Origin: Ectopseudomonas composti
Lineage (GTDB): Bacteria > Pseudomonadota > Gammaproteobacteria > Pseudomonadales > Pseudomonadaceae
Direction: 5' to 3'
Length of the DNA stretch: 64,000 bases
Assembly: GCF_900115475.1 (NCBI RefSeq)
Contig: NZ_FOWP01000014.1
Location: forward strand, 62,001-126,000
In this document: piece by piece, positions 16,463 through 25,299 of the stretch
How the letters are laid out: each line of letters opens with the position of its first letter
How positions within the stretch are numbered: position 1 is the stretch's first letter
The notes under the pieces: generated by a model
What the model saw: the letters and a program-made list of their open reading frames with translations, nothing else
Databases searched by the model: none
Told to the model about the DNA's origin: nothing
Translations under genes and position numbers: made by a program

Positions 16463-17479
16463 ATGGAAAATCTGGATGCATTGGTCTCGCAAGCGCTTGA
16501 GGCCGTGCAACGAAGTGAAGATGTCAATGCCCTGGAACAGCTCCGGGTTCAGTACCTTGGCAAGAAAGGCGAACTGACCGCCCTGATGCAGACTCTGGGC
16601 AAGCTGTCGGCCGAAGAGCGTCCACAGGCTGGCGCCTTGATCAACACTGCCAAGAATCAGGTGCAAGACGCCCTGAATGCCCGCAAATCCGTGCTTGAGC
16701 AGGCCTTGCTCGCCGAGAAGCTGGCGTCTGAGCGTATCGACGTGACCCTGCCTGGCCGTGGTCAGGCCTCTGGCGGTCTGCACCCTGTCACCCGCACGCT
16801 CGAGCGTGTCGAGCAGTTCTTCACCCATATTGGTTTCAGCGTTGCCGAGGGTCCGGAAGTCGAAGACGACTACCACAACTTCGAAGCGCTCAACATCCCC
16901 GGCCACCACCCGGCACGGGCGATGCACGACACCTTTTATTTCAATGCGAACATGCTGCTGCGCACCCACACCTCGCCGGTTCAGGTGCGCACCATGGAAT
17001 CGCAGCAGCCGCCGATCCGCATCGTCTGCCCCGGCCGCGTCTATCGCTGCGACTCCGATATCACTCACTCGCCGATGTTCCATCAGGTCGAAGGCCTGTT
17101 GGTCGACGAGGACATCAGCTTCGCCGACCTCAAGGGCACCATCGAGGAATTCCTGCGGGTGTTCTTCGAGAAGCCACTGGGCGTGCGTTTCCGTCCGTCC
17201 TTCTTCCCCTTCACCGAGCCGTCGGCCGAAGTCGACATGCAGTGCGTGATGTGCTCCGGCAAGGGCTGCCGCGTGTGCAAGCAGACTGGCTGGCTGGAAG
17301 TGATGGGCTGCGGCATGGTGCATCCGAACGTGCTGCGCATGAGCGGCATCGACCCGGAAAAATACTCCGGTTTCGCCTTTGGCATGGGCGTCGAACGCCT
17401 GGCCATGCTGCGTTATGGCGTCAACGACTTGCGCCTGTTCTTCGATAACGACCTGCGGTTCCTGGCGCAATTTCGCTAG
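16463..17479 (+). CDS. pheS: Phenylalanyl-tRNA synthetase alpha subunit
   Basis: PheS (338 aa) carries the catalytic core of the alpha2-beta2 enzyme. It has the N-terminal coiled-coil (about 1-85), motif 1 around HPVTRTLERVEQFF, motif 2 RPSFFPFTEPSAEVD and motif 3 GFAFGMGVERLAML. A small Cys-rich insertion, MCSGKGCRVCKQTG, lies between motifs 2 and 3, as in many bacterial PheS. It is separated from pheT by 44 bases that hold the AAGGAG ribosome site. Confidence 0.98.
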   Translation: MENLDALVSQALEAVQRSEDVNALEQLRVQYLGKKGELTALMQTLGKLSAEERPQAGALINTAKNQVQDALNARKSVLEQALLAEKLASERIDVTLPGRGQASGGLHPVTRTLERVEQFFTHIGFSVAEGPEVEDDYHNFEALNIPGHHPARAMHDTFYFNANMLLRTHTSPVQVRTMESQQPPIRIVCPGRVYRCDSDITHSPMFHQVEGLLVDEDISFADLKGTIEEFLRVFFEKPLGVRFRPSFFPFTEPSAEVDMQCVMCSGKGCRVCKQTGWLEVMGCGMVHPNVLRMSGIDPEKYSGFAFGMGVERLAMLRYGVNDLRLFFDNDLRFLAQFR

Positions 17480-17523
17480 CAGCCGCCCCTCGTGATCGAA
17501 TTCGTTTAAGGAGAACAGACAAC

Positions 17524-19902
17524 ATGAAATTCAGTGAACAGTGGCTGCGCAACTGGGTGAATCCCGATGTATCCCGTGAGGATCTGGTCGCGCGCCTGTC
17601 CATGGTCGGCCTCGAAGTCGACGCGGTACAGCCGGTGGCCGGTGCCTTCAGTGGCATCGTGGTCGGTGAGATCCTCAGTGCCGAACAACACCCTGACGCC
17701 GACAAGCTGCGTGTGTGTCAGGTGAGCAACGGTGCCGAGACCTTCCAGGTCGTCTGCGGTGCGCCCAATGCCCGCGCCGGCATCAAGATTCCGTTCGCCA
17801 TGATTGGTGCCGAGCTGCCGGGCGACTTCAAGATCAAGAAGGCCAAGCTGCGCGGCGTAGAGTCCCAGGGCATGCTGTGCTCGGCTTCCGAACTGCAGAT
17901 TAGCGAAGACAACAGCGGCCTGATGGAGCTGGCGGCCGATGCACCAGTGGGCAGCGATATTCGCGCTTACCTGCAACTGGACGATGCCAGCATAGAGATT
18001 GGCCTGACCCCAAATCGTGGCGACTGCCTGTCGCTGGCTGGTCTTGCCCGCGAAGTTGGTGCCATGTACAGCGCTGCCGTTTCGCCAGTCGCTATCGAAG
18101 CCGTTGCGCCCGCGCATGACGAAGTGCGTCCGGTCGACGTACTGGCCCCCAAGGCCTGCCCGCGTTATCTGGGCCGAGTTGTACGCAACGTCGACCTGTC
18201 TCGTCCGACTCCGCTGTGGATGGTCGAGCGCCTGCGTCGTTCCGATATCCGCAGTATCGATGCGGCGGTGGACATCACCAACTACGTGATGCTCGAGCTG
18301 GGTCAGCCGATGCACGCCTTTGACCTCGCCGAGATCAATGGCGGCATTCGTGTGCGCATGGCGGAAGAGGGCGAGAAACTGGTGCTGCTCGACGGCCAGG
18401 AAGCCAGCTTGCGTGCCGACACCCTGGTTATCGCTGATCACAGTCGTGCTCTGGCCATCGCCGGTGTCATGGGTGGTGAGCGCAGTGGCGTGAATGACAA
18501 GACGCGCGACCTGTTCCTGGAAAGCGCCTTCTTCGACAACATCGCTGTTGCTGGTAAGGCTCGTTCCTACGGTTTGCATACCGATGCCTCGCATCGCTTC
18601 GAGCGCGGTGTGGACTCGCAACTGGCGCGCAGGGCGATGGAGCGCGCTACTGCGCTGCTGCTGGAGATCGTCGGCGGCGAAGCCGGGCCGATCATCGAGG
18701 CCTGCAGCGAGGCTGATCTGCCCGTTGTGGCGCCGATCACCCTGCGTGCCGAGCGCATCAGTCAGATGCTGGGTATGGAGATGGACAGCGCCGAAGTCGA
18801 GCGCCTGCTCACTGCGCTGGGCCTGAGCGTTACCGCCCAGGGCGACGCTCAGTGGCTGGTCAAGGTGCCGAGCCATCGCTTCGATATCAGCCTGGAAGTG
18901 GATCTGATCGAAGAGCTGGGCCGCCTTTACGGCTACAACCGCCTGCCAGTGCGCTACCCGCAAGCTCGCCTGGCGCCGCAGACCAAGGCCGAGGCGCGTG
19001 CCGAACTGCCTGCGCTGCGCCGGCTGCTGGTCGCCCGTGGTTATCAGGAAGCGATCACCTACAGCTTCATTGATCCCAAGCTGTTCGAGCTGTTCACCCC
19101 AGGCGTCGAGCCGCTGCAACTGGCCAACCCGATTTCTGCCGACATGGCTGCCATGCGTTCCTCGCTATGGCCGGGCCTGGTCAAGGCGCTGCAGCACAAC
19201 CTCAACCGTCAGCAGTCGCGCGTGCGTCTGTTCGAGGGTGGTCTGCGCTTCGTGGGTCAGTTGGACGGCCTGCAGCAGGAAGCCATGCTCGCTGGTGTGA
19301 TCACTGGCGGCCGCCTCCCTGAAGGCTGGGCCAACAGTCGCGATAACGTCGACTTCTATGACCTGAAGGCTGATGTCGAAGCGTTGCTGGGCTATGCCGG
19401 TGCAGCCGATGCCTTCAGCTTCGTGCCGGGCGAGCATCCTGCTCTGCATCCGGGTCAGACTGCTCGCATCGAGCGGGAAGGGCGCCTGGTCGGCTTCATC
19501 GGTGCCTTGCATCCAGAACTTGCCAAAACTCTGGACCTGGATCAGCCAGTGTTCCTTTTTGAGCTGGTGCTGGCCGAAGTAGTTGCTGGCCGCATGCCTG
19601 CATTCAGCGAATTGTCGCGCTTCCCTGAAGTGCGTCGTGACCTGGCGTTGCTGGTTGATCGCGAGCAGCCTGCCGAGGCTGTGATGGGAGCAATCCGTGA
19701 AACAGCGGGCGAATGGCTGACAGACCTCAAGCTATTTGACGTCTATCACGGTAAAGGCATTGATCCGCTTAGAAAAAGCCTTGCCGTCGGCTTGACCTGG
19801 CAACATCCATCGCGCACTCTTAATGACGATGAGGTGAGTACTACTACGCAAAACATCCTCACCTGCCTCGAACAAAGGTTCAACGCCACGTTAAGGAAGT
19901 AG
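17524..19902 (+). CDS. pheT: Phenylalanyl-tRNA synthetase beta subunit
   Basis: PheT (792 aa) pairs with PheS and provides editing and tRNA binding. Parts in order: EMAP/OB tRNA-binding domain (about 40-150, VGEILSAEQHPDADKLRVCQV), B3/B4 editing domain (about 210-380), B5 domain, the catalytic-like domain with HPSRTL-type ends, and the ferredoxin-fold anticodon-binding domain (about 700-792, SRFPEVRRDLALLVD). It is followed after 3 bases by ihfA, as is usual in gamma-proteobacteria. Confidence 0.98.
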   Translation: MKFSEQWLRNWVNPDVSREDLVARLSMVGLEVDAVQPVAGAFSGIVVGEILSAEQHPDADKLRVCQVSNGAETFQVVCGAPNARAGIKIPFAMIGAELPGDFKIKKAKLRGVESQGMLCSASELQISEDNSGLMELAADAPVGSDIRAYLQLDDASIEIGLTPNRGDCLSLAGLAREVGAMYSAAVSPVAIEAVAPAHDEVRPVDVLAPKACPRYLGRVVRNVDLSRPTPLWMVERLRRSDIRSIDAAVDITNYVMLELGQPMHAFDLAEINGGIRVRMAEEGEKLVLLDGQEASLRADTLVIADHSRALAIAGVMGGERSGVNDKTRDLFLESAFFDNIAVAGKARSYGLHTDASHRFERGVDSQLARRAMERATALLLEIVGGEAGPIIEACSEADLPVVAPITLRAERISQMLGMEMDSAEVERLLTALGLSVTAQGDAQWLVKVPSHRFDISLEVDLIEELGRLYGYNRLPVRYPQARLAPQTKAEARAELPALRRLLVARGYQEAITYSFIDPKLFELFTPGVEPLQLANPISADMAAMRSSLWPGLVKALQHNLNRQQSRVRLFEGGLRFVGQLDGLQQEAMLAGVITGGRLPEGWANSRDNVDFYDLKADVEALLGYAGAADAFSFVPGEHPALHPGQTARIEREGRLVGFIGALHPELAKTLDLDQPVFLFELVLAEVVAGRMPAFSELSRFPEVRRDLALLVDREQPAEAVMGAIRETAGEWLTDLKLFDVYHGKGIDPLRKSLAVGLTWQHPSRTLNDDEVSTTTQNILTCLEQRFNATLRK

Positions 19903-19905
19903 CGT

Positions 19906-20208
19906 ATGGGGGCTCTGACGAAAGCTGAGATGGCGGAACGTCTGTATGAAGAGCTCGGCCTGAACAAACGGGAAGCCAAGGAACTGGTGGAGCTGTTTTT
20001 TGAAGAGATCCGCCAGGCTCTTGAGCTGAACGAACAGGTCAAGCTGTCCGGGTTCGGCAACTTCGACTTGCGCGATAAGCGCCAGCGACCCGGCCGTAAC
20101 CCGAAAACAGGGGAAGAGATTCCAATCACGGCACGCCGTGTGGTCACTTTTCGTCCAGGGCAAAAATTGAAAGCCAGGGTCGAGGCCTATGCTGGAACCA
20201 AGTCATAA
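19906..20208 (+). CDS. ihfA: Integration host factor alpha subunit
   Basis: The 100-aa DNA-bending protein begins MGALTKAEMAERLYEELGLN and has the conserved arm GRNPKTGEEIPI with the intercalating proline. It forms the IHF heterodimer with IhfB and acts in transcription from sigma-54 promoters, replication and site-specific recombination. It is at the end of the pheST operon and overlaps the merR-type gene by 20 bases. Confidence 0.98.
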   Translation: MGALTKAEMAERLYEELGLNKREAKELVELFFEEIRQALELNEQVKLSGFGNFDLRDKRQRPGRNPKTGEEIPITARRVVTFRPGQKLKARVEAYAGTKS

Positions 20209-20545
20209 CGACGAACTACCGGCAATTCCCGGCAAACGCTACTTCACCATTGGTGAGGTCAGTGAACTCTGCGCGGTCAAGCCCCATGTTCTGCGTTACT
20301 GGGAACAGGAATTCCCACAGCTGAACCCGGTAAAGCGGCGGGGTAACCGTCGCTACTACCAGCGTCAGGATGTGCTGATGATTCGGCAGATTCGTGCGCT
20401 GCTGTACGATCAAGGCTTCACCATCGGCGGTGCTCGTCAGCGCCTTTCTGGTGACGAAGCCAAAGACGATACCACCCAGTACCGTCAACTGATCAAACAG
20501 ATGATTGCCGAACTCGAAGACGTTCTGCATGTACTGAAGAAGTAA
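20189..20545 (+). CDS. MerR-family transcriptional regulator (PA2737-like)
   Basis: The 118-aa protein has an N-terminal winged helix (YFTIGEVSELCAVKPHVLRYWE, about 20-43, followed by NRRYYQRQDVLMI) and a short C-terminal dimerisation helix. It lacks effector-binding cysteines. It matches the small MerR-like protein always found after ihfA in Pseudomonas and enterics. The target is unknown. Confidence 0.93.
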   Translation: MLEPSHNDELPAIPGKRYFTIGEVSELCAVKPHVLRYWEQEFPQLNPVKRRGNRRYYQRQDVLMIRQIRALLYDQGFTIGGARQRLSGDEAKDDTTQYRQLIKQMIAELEDVLHVLKK

Positions 20546-20558
20546 GGCTAAGAAAAAG

Positions 20559-20588
20559 TTGCCTTATTTCAAAAGCTTAATGTATAGT
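20559..20588 (+). promoter_or_regulatory. Sigma-70 promoter of tRNA-Pro
   Basis: TTGCCT (20559-20564) and TATAGT (20583-20588), spacer 18 bp, with TG two bases before the -10 box. It starts 13 bases after the preceding stop codon and 62 bases before the tRNA. Confidence 0.7.
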
Positions 20589-20620
20589 TCCTCCCGCTTT
20601 CGGTCACCCGGAAGCACCGT

Positions 20621-20697
20621 CGGGGCGTAGCGCAGCCCGGTAGCGCACTTGCATGGGGTGCAAGGGGTCGAGTGTTCGAATCACTCCGTCCCGACCA
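20621..20697 (+). tRNA. tRNA-Pro (GGG)
   Basis: The 77-base gene has acceptor CGGGGCG/CGTCCCG, anticodon stem CTTGC/GCAAG with loop ATGGGGT (anticodon GGG), a T arm with TTCGAAT and encoded CCA. Its 3' half is repeated in degenerate form at 42442-42488, so it appears to be the insertion target of the following island. Confidence 0.97.
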
Positions 20698-20704
20698 AAA
20701 AACC
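20658..20704 (+). repeat. Left direct repeat (attL-like), tRNA-Pro 3' end
   Basis: This 47-base stretch from the tRNA-Pro anticodon stem to 7 bases past CCA is matched at 41 of 47 positions by 42442-42488 in the same orientation. The match includes the identical 15-mer GTTCGAATCACTCCG. It marks the left edge of the type VI island. Confidence 0.8.
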
Positions 20705-20708
20705 CTAG

Positions 20709-20742
20709 AAAATCCAATCACTTAGCGGTGGTTGGATTTTTT
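20709..20742 (+). terminator. Rho-independent terminator of tRNA-Pro
   Basis: AAAATCCAATCACT pairs with GGTGGTTGGATTTT, and a T run continues to 20742. It starts 12 bases after the tRNA. Confidence 0.88.
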
Positions 20743-20900
20743 ATGTCTGATGGTTTTTGCCTATCATCGAATTTTGCCCCACTTTTTGCCCCACCGGCGT
20801 TTTTACTCTGATTACGCATGCAGAGTATCTTCTCGGTAAGGAGCAGGAGTGCCCTCGGGGCCTTGGGTTAGGTACCGGATTCTGACACCCAGAATGCTCG

Positions 20901-20914
20901 CTCATCATGATGAG
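20901..20914. promoter_or_regulatory. Perfect 14-bp palindrome, possible operator
   Basis: CTCATCATGATGAG is its own reverse complement. It shares the half-site CTCATC/GATGAG with a second dyad 65 bases downstream, in front of the PAAR-like gene. Confidence 0.45.
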
Positions 20915-20978
20915 TCGGTATGTCCAGCTATATGGCATACCGTGGCAGGCTAGGTTAAGGAGTTGGTGATAGAGGTGC

Positions 20979-20997
20979 TTCTCATCGTTGATGAGAA
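20979..20997. promoter_or_regulatory. Second CTCATC dyad, possible operator or hairpin
   Basis: TTCTCATC, GTT, GATGAGAA: an 8-bp inverted repeat with a 3-base spacer, 57 bases before the PAAR-like start. As RNA it would form a hairpin; as DNA it could bind the same dimer as the palindrome at 20901. Confidence 0.45.
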
Positions 20998-21053
20998 CTT
21001 CAGCTAGCCTGTAAACCAAGCAATTAGCGTTGTGACCGGAGGCACATCAATCT

Positions 21054-21449
21054 ATGGGCTGTCCACAGGTATGTAGTGGCGCCACGCTGCAATGCAGTTT
21101 TGGTGTTGCTCCGAGTATGTTGAACGTGTTGCCGCAGAACCGCATGCTCACGGCTGGCATGCCGGCGGCGAACATCATGGATCACATCCCGCTGGTGAAC
21201 ATTCTTCCTTTCGGCATGTGCCAGAGTCTCGCCAACCCCATGGTCGCAGGCGCGACCGCTGCAGCATTGGGGGTGTTGACGCCCATGCCCTGCATACCGG
21301 CCACGGCGACGCCTTGGATTCTGGGAGGGCCGCCGACCATGCTGCTCGGCAGCATGCCGTCGCTCGATTCCAACAGCACTCTGATGTGCAATTGGGCCGG
21401 TGTGATCAAGGTAGTCATGCCCGGTCAGATGCAGATGCTGATTCCCTGA
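21054..21449 (+). CDS. PAAR-like protein (DUF4280), T6SS spike tip
   Basis: The 131-aa protein shows the DUF4280 pattern: CSGATLQCSFG at the N-terminus, MDHIPLVNI, FGMCQSLANP, the stretch ALGVLTPMPC and a C-terminal CNWAGVIKVVMPGQ. DUF4280 proteins are PAAR-like caps that sit on the tip of VgrG and carry or recruit effectors. It is the only tip protein in the cluster and has no toxin extension. It is transcribed toward the MORN-repeat gene with no spacer between the two stop codons. The GGAGG ribosome site is 11 bases upstream. Confidence 0.85.
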   Translation: MGCPQVCSGATLQCSFGVAPSMLNVLPQNRMLTAGMPAANIMDHIPLVNILPFGMCQSLANPMVAGATAAALGVLTPMPCIPATATPWILGGPPTMLLGSMPSLDSNSTLMCNWAGVIKVVMPGQMQMLIP

Positions 21450-21992
21450 TCAGGCCTCGGCCGACTCCTGCCAGCGCCGCCACCACCAGCGCAGCCGTGA
21501 TATAGGCTTGCCACCTTCATCCAGCGGTCGGCCGTCCTCGGCGAACCCCTGACCTTCGTCCAGCATCTTGCCGTTGACGTAGCGGCTGCGATGCGCCATC
21601 TGGCCGTTGCCATGAAAACGCTGATAGAGGCCGTCACGCACGCCATCGCGGTACAACTCCAGTTCGGCCAGGCTGCCGTCCGGGTAGTAGCTGCTGGCTT
21701 CGCCGTGCATCAAGCCTTGGCTATAGGTGACCTTGCGCTGCAGCCAGCCTTCGGCGGCGAAGTACTGGGCCACGCCATGCAGGCGCCCATCAGCGTAGGG
21801 CAGTTGCGCCGACACCTGGCCGTTGGGGTGGTAGAGGATGCTGGGGCCTTGCAGCACGCCGTTGGCGTAGCTGAGCTGGGCCTGCGGGCGACCGGCTTCC
21901 TGGATGCGTACCGGGCCATCGAGGGCGCCGTCCTGCAGTGTGCCCTGGAGGCGGCTGTCGCCACGGGTGAGGTCGAGATTGCCGTTGGCCAT
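21450..21992 (-). CDS. MORN-repeat (YwqK-like) protein
   Basis: The 180-aa protein has about five MORN-type repeats of roughly 24 residues with the pattern Y-x-x-G-x-x-x-G (LSYANGVLQGP, LPYADGRLHGV, VTYSQGLMHGE, YRDGVRDGLY, RYVNGKMLDEG). There is no signal peptide or membrane segment. It is the last gene of the clpV-nuclease-vgrG transcript, 7 bases after vgrG. YwqK-like MORN proteins are annotated as antitoxins in some polymorphic-toxin loci, so an immunity role for one of the upstream nucleases is possible but unproven. Binding the VgrG or PAAR tip is an alternative. Confidence 0.7.
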   Translation of the reverse strand: MANGNLDLTRGDSRLQGTLQDGALDGPVRIQEAGRPQAQLSYANGVLQGPSILYHPNGQVSAQLPYADGRLHGVAQYFAAEGWLQRKVTYSQGLMHGEASSYYPDGSLAELELYRDGVRDGLYQRFHGNGQMAHRSRYVNGKMLDEGQGFAEDGRPLDEGGKPISRLRWWWRRWQESAEA

Positions 21993-21999
21993 GGGCGCC

Positions 22000-24006
22000 T
22001 CAGTTGACCTTCACCAGGCCGCCTTTGATGGTCAGCATGCCGCCGCCATCCACGGTCTGTTCAGCGGCGGCCTTGTTGGTGAGGCTGACGCCAGCGTCGT
22101 TGGTCAGGGTGGTGCCGGCCTTGTTGTCCAGGGAGGTACCCGCCTGGTTGGTGAGCGAGGTACCGGCCTTGTCGGTGAGCGCCATGCCGGCCTGGGTGGT
22201 GAGGTTCTTGTCGCTCTTGGCGGTGAAGTCGCCGCCGCTCTGCAGGGTGAGTGTGCCGGTCACCTTGATTGTGAAGTTGCCGTCCACGGTCAACTCGTAG
22301 TTGCCGCTGACCTTGTGGCTGTAGTTGCCGCCGGTGCTGTGGGTCTGGTCGGCTCCGACGCTGACGGTGCGGCTGTCCTTCACGTCGAGGGTGTCGCTGC
22401 CGGTCTGGATGGTTACCGTGCGCTGACCCTTCTCCAGGGTGATGGTCTCGTCGCCTTCCTTCACCGTGCGGGTGCGGGCGTTCTGCACCGTGAGGGTTTC
22501 ATCGTGGCCGATGGTGGCGGTGCTGTCGTTGAGCACGTTGACCTTCATGTCCTTCTGCGCCTGGAGGAAGACTTCCTCGGCGTCCTTCTTGTCCTCGAAG
22601 CGCAGTTCGTTGAAGCCGCCGCCGCCCTTGGAGGAATTGGTCTTGATGCCGGACTGGGTTTGGTTGTCCGGCAGGGCGTAGGGCAGGGTGTTGTCGCCGT
22701 TGTAGAGGCAGCCGGTGACCAGCGGGCGATCAGGGTCGCCATCGATGAAGGTGACGATCACCTCCTGGCCTATACGCGGGATGAACTGCATTCCGAAGCC
22801 CTTGCCGCTCCAGGGCAGCACCACGCGCACCCAGCAGGACGAGGTTTCGTCGTTCTTGCTGTCGCGATCCCAGGGGAACTGGATCTTGATGCGGCCGTAC
22901 TGGTCGGTCCAGATCTCCTCGCCGGATTTGCCTACCACCTGCGCGGTCTGGGTGTGCATGCGCGGCTTGGGCGTGAGCCGGGGCGGGCGGTAGGCGGTTG
23001 CCTTGGGGATGGCCTCGAAGCGGTTGCGGTAGTGCTCGTGGCTGGCGTCATGGGTGACGGCGGTCACCACCCAATCTATGTTTAGGCTGGCGTCGTCATG
23101 CCCGGTGAGAGTGAACCAGTGGCCGGGCACCAGCCAGCGGCAGTCGCTCTCGCCGATCAGGCGTTTCTCCTGGCTGCGCAGCGCGTCTACGCGCTGCTTG
23201 GTCAGCGCATCGCCGCGCGCCTTGGCGATATAGCCGCCTGGATGTTCGTACATCGACAACGGTCCGGCCACCGCCTCGGCCTGGCTGTAGAGCGAGGTGG
23301 TGGGAGTGGTGAAGGCATAGTCCGTGGCGCTGTACACCCCGCTTACCGCCTGCACGCTGTACTGCGCCGAGCGGATACCATGCAACTCGCGCACGCCGAT
23401 GCCCTGACCCAGGTAGGGCACTTTCGGCCCGTTGGGGATCTGCACAAAGGCATCGCTGCTGTCGCCCAGCACCAGCGTGTGCTTGCCGTTCTCGTGGGTG
23501 AAGAACCAGAAGATGCCTTCCTCCTCCAGCAGCCGCGAAACGAAGGCGAAATCCGTTTCCCCGTACTGCACGCAATACTCGCGCGGCTCGTAGCTGCCGG
23601 TTAGCGACAGCTTGAAATCGGTGAAGCCGTGGGCCTTGAAGATGGTGGTGACGATGTCGCTGGTGGACAGGTTCTGGAAGACTCGGTTGTTGCTGGCGAG
23701 CGTTAGCCACCAGAGCCAGGGGCGTAGCACCAACTGATAGCGCTCGGCAGTGGCATCTGCAGGGAGCTGGCGGATTTCGGCGATCAGGGCGTCAAGGGGG
23801 CGTTGCTGGTTATCGTTGTGGAGGATCGTGGTGACATGGGCTGTCACAGCGTTCGCCAAGTTCAGCGCGCAGTCGCTGTTTCCAAGGAGGACGAGTTCGC
23901 CAAGTGAATCCATAGCCTCGTGGCTTGAAAATGACTCACAGTACAACGCAGAGAGAACGGCAGTATCGAGTGTCAGGCTGGTGTTGGCATCGTTGAGCTG
24001 CGGCAT
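22000..24006 (-). CDS. tssI: T6SS spike protein VgrG (TssI)
   Basis: VgrG (668 aa) forms the trimeric puncturing spike. The gp27-like part spans about 1-380 (REYCVQYGETDFAFVSRLLEEEGI in two halves), then the gp5 OB-fold (WVRVVLPWSGKGFGMQFIPRIGQEV, cut here; DGDPDRPLVTG) and a C-terminal beta-helix of short repeats (DKAGTSLTNQAGTSLDNKAG). There is no C-terminal effector domain. The start ATG follows directly on the TAG stop of the upstream nuclease-like gene, so the two are tightly coupled. Confidence 0.96.
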   Translation of the reverse strand: MPQLNDANTSLTLDTAVLSALYCESFSSHEAMDSLGELVLLGNSDCALNLANAVTAHVTTILHNDNQQRPLDALIAEIRQLPADATAERYQLVLRPWLWWLTLASNNRVFQNLSTSDIVTTIFKAHGFTDFKLSLTGSYEPREYCVQYGETDFAFVSRLLEEEGIFWFFTHENGKHTLVLGDSSDAFVQIPNGPKVPYLGQGIGVRELHGIRSAQYSVQAVSGVYSATDYAFTTPTTSLYSQAEAVAGPLSMYEHPGGYIAKARGDALTKQRVDALRSQEKRLIGESDCRWLVPGHWFTLTGHDDASLNIDWVVTAVTHDASHEHYRNRFEAIPKATAYRPPRLTPKPRMHTQTAQVVGKSGEEIWTDQYGRIKIQFPWDRDSKNDETSSCWVRVVLPWSGKGFGMQFIPRIGQEVIVTFIDGDPDRPLVTGCLYNGDNTLPYALPDNQTQSGIKTNSSKGGGGFNELRFEDKKDAEEVFLQAQKDMKVNVLNDSTATIGHDETLTVQNARTRTVKEGDETITLEKGQRTVTIQTGSDTLDVKDSRTVSVGADQTHSTGGNYSHKVSGNYELTVDGNFTIKVTGTLTLQSGGDFTAKSDKNLTTQAGMALTDKAGTSLTNQAGTSLDNKAGTTLTNDAGVSLTNKAAAEQTVDGGGMLTIKGGLVKVN

Positions 24007-25299
24007 CTATTGGTCCAGATCCATTCCCACTGTAGTGGGCGCATTGGCGAAAATCTGGTTGCCGGCGTTGGCCTGGGTAAACAGGGCGGGGCAGTTATAG
24101 GGTGTCAAGTCGGTCATGTGGATGATCTTCGAGTGTTGCTGTGTGCCGTGAAGTGAGTGGAATATCAGGCCGCGCACTGGGACGGTGTTGTTCACCATGG
24201 CATTCAGCATCTTTTTCGCGAGTCGTGTATTGGTCGTCGCGGTGTGAATGTAGGAAGCCTCTCCAGCGGCCATCGAAATCAGGCAGGAAAACACCCAGCG
24301 TGGCGACATCTGCGCTCCGTCGGCTGGGTGTCCGAGGTGGGCGCGGTAGCTGCCCTTTGACTCAACGATGATGTACTCCTCGACGGTATTGGTTTGCAGG
24401 TTGCGCTTGACCCATATCTGGTCGATACCGTTGGGCCGGGCGCCATTGGGCGATTTGCCCATCTTCATCTGGTATTCATGGCTCAAGACCGTCAGCATGA
24501 TTTTTGCCGCCGCATACTCTCCGCGCGTTTCGGTGATTTGCTGCGCGCGAGACATGTCGCTGCTCAGATTCGTGTAGTGATGGCTAAGACGAGTGGCGGA
24601 TTTCTCGCCATGTCGGAACGTTCGCTCGTGCTCCCAAAACAGCCAGGTGAACACCTTGCTGTACAACCCCTGATTTGAGGCCTTGAGTCTGGCAAGATGT
24701 TTGGCCGAGCTGGCCGAAAAGTTGGGATTGTTTTGCGGAGTGCTTGCCCCCTGCAGGTGTTTCGCCACCCTCTCGTGATGCGTGATGATCCAGTCGGCAT
24801 CTGCATTGCTCGTTCCAAAGAGCATGCTCGAGTTCAGCAATAGCCCGTCGGTGTGCCGCGCGTCGCGCTTCAGGGCCTTTTCAATTAGGGCTTGATCTTC
24901 GGTGTCGAGCAGAATCAGTTGCGCAGCGCTACGGGAACTGGTGCTCTGGTTGTGGCGATTGAGTTGAGTCGTGACCACAGAGGCGCTCTGATCCGTGAGG
25001 TTCTGAACGCCAATGGTTCCCAGAGGAGTGTACGGATACTGCTGGGTGGAGAGTCGTAGGGGATCTCCTTGGATCTGGGGGTTATCGAAATGCAGGTAGC
25101 GCTCGTTGCCCGATGGCCTCCCCGCCGGGAGTAAGGCGAAAAGTGCCGCATTCAGAGTTTCTTTGATGTTGATGTAACTATTGAGGTTGTTCACCGACGA
25201 TACCTCCGCAACCTTGGCGAATCCATCCGGAAAGATTTTGGGTTCACTCTTCTGTGTCTTCCTCGTCCGCTTCGTCGAGCTCCCTTTCGATGTCGTCAT
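24007..25299 (-). CDS. Candidate T6SS effector with PD-(D/E)XK nuclease-like motif
   Basis: I do not recognise this 430-aa protein as a named family. Its region 255-320 has the layout of a restriction-endonuclease-fold toxin: Glu261 in GEYAAAK, then NGIDQIW with Asp293 and, on the next strand, YIIVESKG with Glu313 and Lys315. The N-terminus is basic (KRTRKTQK) and there is no signal peptide. It lies between clpV and vgrG, overlaps the preceding nuclease-like gene by 56 bases, and its stop abuts the vgrG start. GC is visibly lower than in the tss genes. Its own ribosome site is weak, which suggests coupled translation. It is probably a DNase cargo of this VgrG; an adaptor role is the alternative. 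Confidence 0.55.
   Translation of the reverse strand: MTTSKGSSTKRTRKTQKSEPKIFPDGFAKVAEVSSVNNLNSYINIKETLNAALFALLPAGRPSGNERYLHFDNPQIQGDPLRLSTQQYPYTPLGTIGVQNLTDQSASVVTTQLNRHNQSTSSRSAAQLILLDTEDQALIEKALKRDARHTDGLLLNSSMLFGTSNADADWIITHHERVAKHLQGASTPQNNPNFSASSAKHLARLKASNQGLYSKVFTWLFWEHERTFRHGEKSATRLSHHYTNLSSDMSRAQQITETRGEYAAAKIMLTVLSHEYQMKMGKSPNGARPNGIDQIWVKRNLQTNTVEEYIIVESKGSYRAHLGHPADGAQMSPRWVFSCLISMAAGEASYIHTATTNTRLAKKMLNAMVNNTVPVRGLIFHSLHGTQQHSKIIHMTDLTPYNCPALFTQANAGNQIFANAPTTVGMDLDQ

Larger units (their letters stand above)
20743..21053. other. Intergenic region upstream of the PAAR-like gene
   Basis: This 311-base gap has no convincing gene. It contains a tandem TTTTGCCCCAC pair at 20773-20793, two dyads sharing the half-site CTCATC (20901-20914 and 20979-20997), and a GTATG/CATAC inverted repeat (20918-20940). 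The next gene has its own GGAGG site at 21038. A minus-strand ORF at 20741-21019 exists but has no recognisable features. Confidence 0.6.

Noticed and set aside
20741..21019. Minus-strand 92-aa ORF next to tRNA-Pro as an integrase remnant
   Set aside because: The position is tempting, but no catalytic motif of tyrosine recombinases is visible and the TTTTGCCCCAC repeat alone proves nothing.
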